From assembly GCA_013695335.1 (NCBI GenBank), contig JACDAR010000014.1:1-6363 (forward strand): a DNA stretch of 6,363 bases. Reading direction: 5' to 3'. A program made the translations under genes and the position numbers. The stretch is from Rubrobacter sp. (lineage in GTDB: Bacteria; Actinomycetota; Rubrobacteria; Rubrobacterales; Rubrobacteraceae). Shown piece by piece: positions 1 through 5,365 of the stretch (position 1 is the first letter of the stretch; each line of letters opens with the position of its first letter). The notes beneath the pieces were generated by a model. It was not told the origin of the DNA. It ran no database searches and worked only from the letters and a program-made list of their open reading frames with translations.

Positions 1-70
1 CGGGTATTGAACCTACCGTAGCGAGAAACGACCGGTGCTCGAAATACTCACGTTCGCCTGTATCGTTGCG

Positions 71-86
71 TGGTAGATTTCCGGCA
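71..86 (+). promoter_or_regulatory. Extended -10 promoter of the CDF gene, probably leaderless
   Basis: TAGATT at 74-79 is preceded by TG at 71-72, the extended -10 arrangement (TGnTAGATT). The ATG at 86 lies 6 bases after the hexamer, where transcription would be expected to start. No purine-rich Shine-Dalgarno stands before the ATG. Together these suggest a leaderless mRNA, a mode known to be common in actinobacteria. No good -35 is visible; TTCGCC at 53-58 is a weak candidate. This is inference from spacing. Confidence 0.45.
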
Positions 87-1507
87 TGTTCGGAAAAGCG
101 GACAAAACCCCCGGGCAGCGCGAGAAGAACCGCGTCACGATCATCTCCCTGTGCGCGGCGGTTCTGCTTACCTCGGCGAAGCTAGTCGTGGGTCTACTGA
201 CCGGCAGCCTCGGCCTGCTCGCGGAGGCCGCGCATTCGGCGCTGGATACCGTGGCTTCCGTGGTGACTTTCTTCTCTGTGCGGGTGGCGGGCCGTCCGGC
301 GGATGAGGATCACCCTTATGGGCATGCGCGGGTCGAGAACCTTTCGGCTGTAGTGCAGGGGATCTTGCTTATCGGAACTGCGGCCTGGATCTCCTACGAG
401 GCGATACACAGGATCTTCTTCGTCAGCGTCGAAGTTGAGCCAACGGTGTGGGCTTTCGCCGTCATGGGGGCGAGCATCCTGATCGACCTGTGGCGTTCAC
501 GGATGCTGGCCCGCGCCGCCCGACGCTACGACAGCAGGGCGCTCGAGGCCGACGCGCTCAACTTCAGGGCGGATATGATCTCCTCTTCCGTCGTGATAGC
601 CGGGCTTGCGTTGGTCGCGATCAGCCAGCGTCTCGGGGACGCTCCTTTCCTGCAACGGGCCGATGCCGTGGCGGCGCTCCTGGTGGGGTTCTTCATCTTC
701 TACAAGAGTGGCGGGCTCGCAGCTCGCTCGGTCAACGTGCTGCTCGATCGGGCGCCTGTGGGGCTTCAGGAGAGGATCTCACACAGCGCGGAGTCTGTGC
801 CTGGGGTCGTTGGGATGCCACGGGTGAGGCTGCGGGAGTCTGGGGACAGGAAGTTCGCGGACATCGTGATCTCGGTTCCCCGCACCGCCAGCGCTGCTGA
901 GGGGCATGAGATCTCAGAGCGCGTGGAGCGGGCCGTCAGGGACGTTGACGCTAGCACCGAGAGCGTGGTCCACGTCGAGCCCGTGCTGACGGAGATGGAG
1001 ACTAGGGCCGAGGCTATTCGCGCCGCGGCCCTCCAGTTTGGCTTCCGTACCCACCACGAGAGGGTGCGGCGCTTCGGGAATAGTTTCGAGGCGTCGCTGC
1101 ATTTCGAGGTGGACGCCAGCCTGACGCTCGGCGAGGCGCACGATCTCGCCCGCGACCTGGGGGGCGCCTTGAGGAAGGAACAACCGTATCTCGTCCGGGT
1201 GAATACCCACATCGAGGTGGCCGAGCCGGACGAGGGGGAGTGGCGCGAGCCGGACACGGGCCACGGCGAGCTAGAGGAGGAGATCAAAGCCTCAGTCTCT
1301 GGGGCGGACGCTGGGGCGAGGTGCCACGAGGTTCGCCTTTACCGTTCGGAACTCGGGCTCGACGCCATCCTGCACTGCGACTTTCCCGGCAAGACGAACA
1401 TCGGCGAGGTCCACGCCCGCACGGAGCGCATAGAACGCGGGCTGCACGCCAGTTTCCCAGACCTCGGGCAGATCGTCATCCACGCCGAGCCGCGCCAAGT
1501 TTTGTGA
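86..1507 (+). CDS. Cation diffusion facilitator (CDF) family metal exporter with three tandem C-terminal domains
   Basis: This 473-residue inner-membrane protein should export divalent metal ions (Zn, Mn, Fe, Co or similar) by proton antiport as a dimer. Six hydrophobic segments lie at about residues 17-38, 42-67, 88-108, 119-137, 165-182 and 190-208. The family hallmark HSALD (H50, D54) is in helix 2, followed by DEDHPYGHAR at 73-82. Helix 5 carries N159-x3-D163, where Zn-type members have His-x3-Asp. Ordinary bacterial CDF proteins are about 300 residues. Here the cytoplasmic domain appears three times, at about 222-300, 305-380 and 395-470, each ending in a strand with H-x-E (H296/E298, H375/E377, H466/E468). 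The start at 86 is chosen because TM1 follows it and an extended -10 element sits just upstream. Family assignment is firm; the metal is not predictable. Confidence 0.93.
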   Translation: MFGKADKTPGQREKNRVTIISLCAAVLLTSAKLVVGLLTGSLGLLAEAAHSALDTVASVVTFFSVRVAGRPADEDHPYGHARVENLSAVVQGILLIGTAAWISYEAIHRIFFVSVEVEPTVWAFAVMGASILIDLWRSRMLARAARRYDSRALEADALNFRADMISSSVVIAGLALVAISQRLGDAPFLQRADAVAALLVGFFIFYKSGGLAARSVNVLLDRAPVGLQERISHSAESVPGVVGMPRVRLRESGDRKFADIVISVPRTASAAEGHEISERVERAVRDVDASTESVVHVEPVLTEMETRAEAIRAAALQFGFRTHHERVRRFGNSFEASLHFEVDASLTLGEAHDLARDLGGALRKEQPYLVRVNTHIEVAEPDEGEWREPDTGHGELEEEIKASVSGADAGARCHEVRLYRSELGLDAILHCDFPGKTNIGEVHARTERIERGLHASFPDLGQIVIHAEPRQVL

Positions 1508-1532
1508 GGCCTTCCACGATGATGCCGGAACT

Positions 1533-1572
1533 TTGCACATATCTGCCCGGCGTGCGGTATTCTTAGCGCCTA
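1533..1572 (+). promoter_or_regulatory. Candidate promoter for the signal peptidase pair, possibly leaderless
   Basis: TTGCAC at 1533-1538 and TATTCT at 1558-1563 resemble -35 and -10 elements, although the 19-base spacer is long. The ATG at 1572 lies 8 bases after the -10 hexamer, and no Shine-Dalgarno precedes it. This would give a leaderless or nearly leaderless transcript starting the sip pair independently of the CDF gene. The alternative is read-through from the CDF gene, whose stop is 64 bases upstream. Confidence 0.35.
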
Positions 1573-2243
1573 TGTCCGAGAAGTCCCCCTACGAACAGTT
1601 CTTCGAGACCTCCAGCCAGGGACCCCGCCATGAACAGCGGCAAGCCAAGCAACCCGCCAGGAAAGGCGGCGGTGCTCTCGAGTTTCTTATCATCCTGGTC
1701 GTCTCCTTCGCCCTGGTATTCGGCTTCGTGAGGCCGTTCGTGGTCGAGGCGTTCTATATCCCATCAGAGAGCATGGTCCCGACCCTCGAAGTCGGCGACA
1801 GGGTGCTTGCCAACAAGTTCATCTACCGCTTCACGGATCCCCACCACGGCGATGTCGTGGTCTTCAGGAGCGTCGAGGATATCGGGGGCGGAGAGCCTGG
1901 GCCGTTCGCTGGCATCAACCGCCTCATCACCGGCGAGGATGCCTCGACCCAGCCACCAGACCTCATCAAGCGCGTGGTCGGCTTGCCCGGCGACAAGATC
2001 GCGGTTCGCAACGGTGTCTTGTTCGTGAACGGCGAGCGCCAGAAGGAACCATACGTGAACGATGCGCTCCCGGATCGTAGCTTCGCCGCACCTGTCGAGG
2101 TGCCCAAGGATCGCATCTTCGTGATGGGAGATAACAGGGCGAACTCCCGCGACTCCCGTTTCTTCGGCCCCGTGCCGGAGAAGAACATCGAGGGCCAGGC
2201 CTTCGTGCGCTTCTGGCCGCTGGGACACCTCGGGGTGCTCTGA
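1572..2243 (+). CDS. lepB: Type I signal peptidase (first of a tandem pair)
   Basis: This is a membrane-anchored serine protease (family S26) that removes signal peptides from secreted proteins on the outer face of the cytoplasmic membrane. The product is 223 residues. A charged cytosolic tail of about 35 residues is followed by one transmembrane segment at about 36-53, the usual Gram-positive layout. The catalytic Ser is S67 in IPSESMVPTL and the general-base Lys is K133 in DLIKRVVGLPGD. Box E, MGDNRANSRDSRFFGPV, lies near the C-terminus. A Gly/Pro-rich loop of about 25 residues (roughly 105-129) precedes the Lys box and is missing from the neighbouring paralogue. A longer frame opens at a TTG at 1533, but the ATG at 1572 is preferred because the added 13 residues overlap the putative promoter and add nothing family-like. 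Confidence 0.93.
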   Translation: MSEKSPYEQFFETSSQGPRHEQRQAKQPARKGGGALEFLIILVVSFALVFGFVRPFVVEAFYIPSESMVPTLEVGDRVLANKFIYRFTDPHHGDVVVFRSVEDIGGGEPGPFAGINRLITGEDASTQPPDLIKRVVGLPGDKIAVRNGVLFVNGERQKEPYVNDALPDRSFAAPVEVPKDRIFVMGDNRANSRDSRFFGPVPEKNIEGQAFVRFWPLGHLGVL

Positions 2244-2308
2244 ACACCGGCGGCGAACCGCCCGATGATGGCCGCGGAAGTGGTCGCCGCGGCGGGCCCT
2301 GGCGGGGG

Positions 2309-2827
2309 ATGCTGGATCTCCTGCTCACCCTCCTCGTAGCCTTCGTGCTCGTGTTCGGCTTCGTGAAGCCCGTGGTCGCGGATTCGCGCTACGTGGGGTC
2401 GGGAAGCATGATCCCAACCCTCAAAGTCGGCCACGGAACTTTGCAGAAAGACAGGGTTCTCATCAACAAACTCGCCTACGATTTCGGCGAGCCCCAGCGC
2501 GGCGACATCGCGCTATTCGAGAGCGTCGAAGGCGGCGAGGATGACCTCATAAAGCGCGTCATCGCCGTCGAGGGGGATACCGTGGAGATCCGGCACGGCA
2601 TACTCTACGTGAACGGCAAACGCCGGGCCGAGCCGTACCTCAAGCGTCGCCCCAAGGACCGCCGCTCGTTCGGCCCTGAGACGGTGCCAGGGGATCACAT
2701 CTTCGTGATGGGAGATAACCGGGCGCTCTCCTACGACTCGCGCTACTTCGGCCCTGTCCCCGAGGATAACCTGATCGGGGAGGCAGTTCTGCGCTACTGG
2801 CCCGTGAATCGCGTCGGCCTGATCTGA
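2309..2827 (+). CDS. lepB: Type I signal peptidase (second of a tandem pair)
   Basis: This is a second S26 signal peptidase, 172 residues from the ATG at 2309. It has one N-terminal transmembrane segment (about 2-19), catalytic S33 in VGSGSMIPTL, catalytic K82 in DLIKRVIAVEGD, and box E MGDNRALSYDSRYFGPV. It is clearly paralogous to the upstream gene but lacks that gene's loop before the Lys box. It has Gly-Ser-Gly-Ser where the first copy has Pro-Ser-Glu-Ser around the active Ser. The ATG gives almost no cytosolic tail and has only a G-run directly abutting it. The frame is open and tail-like upstream (a Gly/Pro/Arg-rich stretch) back to a CTG at 2240 that overlaps the previous stop as CTGA, so the real protein may be 195 residues. 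No ATG, GTG or TTG in this frame fits better. Both active-site residues are present, so it should be functional. Confidence 0.9.
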   Translation: MLDLLLTLLVAFVLVFGFVKPVVADSRYVGSGSMIPTLKVGHGTLQKDRVLINKLAYDFGEPQRGDIALFESVEGGEDDLIKRVIAVEGDTVEIRHGILYVNGKRRAEPYLKRRPKDRRSFGPETVPGDHIFVMGDNRALSYDSRYFGPVPEDNLIGEAVLRYWPVNRVGLI

Positions 2828-2836
2828 AGCATCTAG

Positions 2837-4291
2837 CTATCTCCCAAAAGCCTCCGACATTTCCCTGAGCCGTGACGCCAGATCCGGTGTGATCGCAGCT
2901 TCATGCATGCGCCAGGTCCAGTTGCCTTCAGCGATGCCTGGGGTGTTGAGCCTGGCCCCCGAGCCGAGGCCGAGCACGTCCTGCATCGGGACGATGGCCC
3001 TGGCCGCCACCGATGAGTAGGCCAGGCGAATTACGTCTTCGACGATGACGAACTCCCGGCCGACGTGGCGCCTGAGCGAAGCCATCTCCTGAATGGAGGC
3101 GGAGGCAAGCCAGCCTGCCGTGGTGTCGTTGTCGTGGGTGCCTGTGTAGCCGACCCAGTTGTCGTGGCCGTAGTTGTGGGGCAGGTAAGGGTTGTCCGGG
3201 CCCGAGCCCCAGGCGAAATGCAGGATCTTCATCCCTGGCAACCCGAGCCTGTCGCGCAGAGCCTCGACCTCCGGCGTGATGTCGCCGAGATCCTCCGCGA
3301 TGATGGGCAGTTCTCCCAGCGCGTCGCGCAGCGCCACGAAGAGATCATCCTTCGGCCCGTCCACCCAGTGCCCGTTCGCGGCTGTATCCTCATCCGCCGG
3401 AACTTCCCAGTACGCCTCGAAGCCCCTGAAATGGTCCACGCGCACGGCGTCGAAGAGGGTAAGAGACATCCGCATCCGCTCGACCCACCAGGCGTAGCCA
3501 TCCTCCGCCATCCTGTCCCAGCGGTATAGCGGGTTGCCCCATAGCTGGCCCGTTTCGCTGAAATAGTCAGGCGGAACCCCAGCGACCACCGTGGGCTCGC
3601 CCGAGTCGTCGAGGAAGAAAAGATCCTGGTTCGCCCACACGTCCGCGGAGTCGTGGGCGACGAAGATCGGTAGGTCTCCCATGATCTCTATTCCGGCCCG
3701 GTTCGCCGCCCCTTTCACGGTCTCCCAGTCCCGGAAGAAGCGGTACTGCACCCATTCGTAGAACCGAATCTCCTTCGCTAGATCCCGGCTGGCTCGCGCC
3801 AGCGCCCCCGGCTCCCGGCGCGCCAGATCCCGGTCCCAGTCCGTCCACGTTGCACCGTCGAACCTTTCTTTCAGCGCGGCGTAGAGCGCGTATTCTGCTA
3901 GCCAGGCGTCATGCTCCTCCCTGAATTGCTCGAAGCGGGGATCCAACCCCGCCCGGCTGAATGCCTCCCTCAGCCTCGCTTCCTTCACGGCCATGACCGC
4001 CGGGTAGTCCACAGGGGCGTCGAGTTTTTCTGGGACGCTGGCTTGCAGCAGACCGTCTGCGATCAGGCGCTCCGTGCTAACGAGTAGCGGGTTGCCAGCG
4101 AAGGCCGAGTACGATGAGTACGGCGAGCCGCTGACGCCCGTTGGGCTGAGGGGCAACGTCTGCCACAGCCGCTGGCCCGCGTTCTGGAGAAAGCCGACGA
4201 ACCTCAGGGCTTCGGGGCCGAGCTCGCCTATGCCGTGGGGGCCTGGAAGGGATGTGGGATGGAGCAGGATGCCGGCGGAACGTTCCCTCAC
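2837..4291 (-). CDS. malQ: 4-alpha-glucanotransferase (amylomaltase), GH77
   Basis: MalQ is a cytosolic enzyme that transfers alpha-1,4-glucan segments between maltodextrins, releasing glucose, and serves maltodextrin and glycogen breakdown. The product is 484 residues, close to the roughly 500 of Thermus amylomaltase. Conserved segments run in order: GILLHPTSLPGPHGIGELG at 7-25, LPLSPTGVSGSPYSSYSAFAG at about 46-66, GDLPIFVAHDSADVWA at 205-220, nucleophile D286 in VRVDHFRG, acid/base E333 in IIAEDLG, and D387 in YTGTHDNDT. The spacing of the three acids (47 and 54) matches the family. The start is GTG at 4291, which forms a GTGA overlap with the stop of the upstream P-loop gene. A GAAGGA Shine-Dalgarno at 4305-4300 sits 8 bases before it, so coupled translation is likely. 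No other maltose gene is visible nearby. Confidence 0.96.
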   Translation of the reverse strand: MRERSAGILLHPTSLPGPHGIGELGPEALRFVGFLQNAGQRLWQTLPLSPTGVSGSPYSSYSAFAGNPLLVSTERLIADGLLQASVPEKLDAPVDYPAVMAVKEARLREAFSRAGLDPRFEQFREEHDAWLAEYALYAALKERFDGATWTDWDRDLARREPGALARASRDLAKEIRFYEWVQYRFFRDWETVKGAANRAGIEIMGDLPIFVAHDSADVWANQDLFFLDDSGEPTVVAGVPPDYFSETGQLWGNPLYRWDRMAEDGYAWWVERMRMSLTLFDAVRVDHFRGFEAYWEVPADEDTAANGHWVDGPKDDLFVALRDALGELPIIAEDLGDITPEVEALRDRLGLPGMKILHFAWGSGPDNPYLPHNYGHDNWVGYTGTHDNDTTAGWLASASIQEMASLRRHVGREFVIVEDVIRLAYSSVAARAIVPMQDVLGLGSGARLNTPGIAEGNWTWRMHEAAITPDLASRLREMSEAFGR

Positions 4292-4797
4292 TCGACCAGT
4301 CCTTCGAGGTCAACCACGAACCCGCGCACTTCTTCTGGGGAGCGAAGTGAGATCACTGTTTTCTCCCTGGATGCCTGCTCTAGCTTGCGCAGGATTCCGG
4401 GACGTCGTTCGGCCGGATACTTCCACAGGTACTTCAGAAACCCGAGGTCGAGGCGTTCCTGGCATCCTGGGGCCATGTCCGGCCTGGATTCGTGGGCGTA
4501 TCTGAAACGTCGGGCCACCACCCGCCGGATGCACAGAATTCTCGGGAGATCCAGGAAAATCACAGCCTCAGCCGCCGCGAGCCGGATATCGAGGGTGCCC
4601 CCGTAGTTGCCGTCCATGATCCAGGTTTCCCCACGAACCTGGCTTCGCACCGTCTCCTCCCACTCGGAGCGCGGCTCCTCGCGCCAACCCGGCTTCCAGT
4701 ACAGGGAGTCGAGGTGGATCACCCGTATGCCGAGTATCTCCCCAAGACGGGCCGCGAGCGTGCTCTTCCCCGAACCGCCTGAGCCGATCACGATCAT
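4288..4797 (-). CDS. P-loop kinase-like NTPase of the FlaR / 'topology modulation' type
   Basis: This small soluble protein of 169 residues has an adenylate-kinase-like P-loop fold. The Walker A motif GSGGSGKST is at residues 5-13. HLDSLYWKPGW follows at 28-38, then MDGNY at 61-65, then a Walker-B-like hydrophobic strand (AVIFLDLPR, 78-86) and an Arg-rich stretch (RRVVARRFRY, 91-100) as in LID regions. These are hallmarks of proteins annotated as 'DNA topology modulation protein FlaR' or AAA family ATPase; a nucleotide or small-molecule kinase activity is plausible but the substrate is unknown. The frame opens earlier (4875), but the ATG at 4797 is chosen because GAGGA stands 8 bases upstream and the P-loop then sits at the N-terminus. 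The last bases overlap the malQ start. Confidence 0.85.
   Translation of the reverse strand: MIVIGSGGSGKSTLAARLGEILGIRVIHLDSLYWKPGWREEPRSEWEETVRSQVRGETWIMDGNYGGTLDIRLAAAEAVIFLDLPRILCIRRVVARRFRYAHESRPDMAPGCQERLDLGFLKYLWKYPAERRPGILRKLEQASREKTVISLRSPEEVRGFVVDLEGLVE
4300..4305 (-). promoter_or_regulatory. Ribosome binding site of malQ
   Basis: GAAGGA on the minus strand lies 8 bases before the GTG at 4291, inside the end of the P-loop gene. It supports the GTG start and translational coupling between the two genes. Confidence 0.6.
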
Positions 4798-4805
4798 CCG
4801 CTTCG

Positions 4806-4810
4806 TCCTC
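4806..4810 (-). promoter_or_regulatory. Ribosome binding site deciding the P-loop gene start
   Basis: GAGGA on the minus strand lies 8 bases before the ATG at 4797. No comparable site precedes the longer GTG-initiated frame at 4875, so the shorter protein is preferred. Confidence 0.6.
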
Positions 4811-4852
4811 AGGAGGTCACGGGCCGCTGTGTTGGTGGAGAATCGAATCACG

Positions 4853-4871
4853 CCGGGGATTCTAACCCCGG
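4853..4871 (-). terminator. GC-rich hairpin after the SnoaL-like gene, possible terminator
   Basis: CCGGGG and CCCCGG form a perfect 6-bp all-GC stem around a 7-base loop (TTAGAAT on the minus strand). It begins about 12 bases after the SnoaL-like gene's stop and before the P-loop gene. There is no T-run after it, so it would be a weak or attenuating terminator rather than a classical one. It also resembles a tRNA T-arm with one substitution in the loop, but no tRNA surrounds it. Confidence 0.35.
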
Positions 4872-4883
4872 ACACGACTCCGT

Positions 4884-5267
4884 CTAGCTGACGACCTGTC
4901 GGCTCAGCACGGAGGAGTCGAAGTAGGCCATGAAGCGCCTGACTTTACCGCCGTCTATCTCCAGGATGCTCACGCCTTCGTAGGAGACAGAGCCACCATC
5001 GGCGGTGCCTTCAGTGCGCCACTCCAGGGCGGCGTGGCCCTCGCCGTCGGCGAAGACGTTGCGGAAGGTTGACTCCATATCGTCGAAGGTCTTACGGTAC
5101 GAGGTCCAGAACTCGCGGGCCTCGTCGTGGCCCCTGAAAGTCCTCGGAACCGCCACGTTGCCGACTTCGCAATCCTCTGCGAGAACCTGGATCATGGGTT
5201 TCACGTCCCGGTCCCTCTCCACCTTCCACAACGCTTCTTTGAAGCTCTCTGCCACCTCGATAGACAA
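4884..5267 (-). CDS. SnoaL-like / NTF2-like domain protein
   Basis: This is a 127-residue soluble single-domain protein of the SnoaL/NTF2 alpha+beta cone fold. Recognisable features are an N-terminal helix (about 3-16), the VLAEDCEV turn at about 27-34, the central helix with EFWTSYRKTFDDM at about 53-65, and the closing strands VSYEGVSILEIDGGKVRRF then MAYFDSSVL, a typical SnoaL_2 ending. The fold serves many small-molecule enzymes and binding proteins, and no catalytic set can be assigned, so the function is unknown. The start is a TTG at 5267. The frame runs open upstream to 5513 through the cyclophilin gene, but GAGGAAGGA lies 7 bases before this TTG and the added upstream residues are Arg-rich shadow sequence. 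It sits 98 bases after the cyclophilin on the same strand and may be co-transcribed. Confidence 0.82.
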   Translation of the reverse strand: MSIEVAESFKEALWKVERDRDVKPMIQVLAEDCEVGNVAVPRTFRGHDEAREFWTSYRKTFDDMESTFRNVFADGEGHAALEWRTEGTADGGSVSYEGVSILEIDGGKVRRFMAYFDSSVLSRQVVS

Positions 5268-5274
5268 AGCAATA

Positions 5275-5283
5275 TCCTTCCTC
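5275..5283 (-). promoter_or_regulatory. Strong ribosome binding site deciding a TTG start
   Basis: GAGGAAGGA on the minus strand, 7 bases before the TTG at 5267, is the best Shine-Dalgarno in the window. It fixes the start of the SnoaL-like protein at a TTG codon in preference to in-frame upstream starts. Confidence 0.65.
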
Positions 5284-5303
5284 GATAGCGTAATCGTACC
5301 TCC

Positions 5304-5320
5304 AAGCAAGGGTATTGCTT
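5304..5320. promoter_or_regulatory. Perfect 6-5-6 dyad upstream of the SnoaL-like gene, possible operator
   Basis: AAGCAA and TTGCTT flank a 5-base spacer, 37 bases before the TTG start and within the 98-base gap after the cyclophilin gene. The size and symmetry fit a dimeric repressor site, but the half-sites are short and one such dyad can arise by chance. No regulator gene is nearby. Confidence 0.25.
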
Positions 5321-5365
5321 CCCTGCGGGACCGAATGTAAGTTCGCACCCTTCGTGGTGGCGGGA

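Noticed and set aside
1..70. A partial gene at the left edge
   Set aside because: Short stops occur in the frames I read and no motif is visible; the stretch is best regarded as upstream non-coding DNA.
766..1287. Long minus-strand frame inside the CDF gene
   Set aside because: Its product is Ser/Arg-rich with no family features, typical of the antisense frame of GC-rich coding DNA.
1823..2434. Minus-strand frame spanning both signal peptidase genes
   Set aside because: It lies antisense to two confidently assigned genes and has no recognisable domain or start signal.
3065..3529. Plus-strand frame inside malQ
   Set aside because: It is a Val/Arg/Pro-rich shadow of malQ, whose catalytic motifs are encoded on the other strand here.
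4798..4875. N-terminal extension of the P-loop protein
   Set aside because: It would place 26 unrelated residues before the P-loop and run through the GC hairpin, while the ATG at 4797 has a well-spaced GAGGA.
4840..4884. A possible tRNA around the 4853-4871 hairpin (7-base loop reading TCT as an anticodon on the + strand, or a T-arm on the - strand)
   Set aside because: No D-arm, acceptor stem or second T-arm/anticodon arm can be built on either strand, and one side is the end of the SnoaL-like coding sequence.
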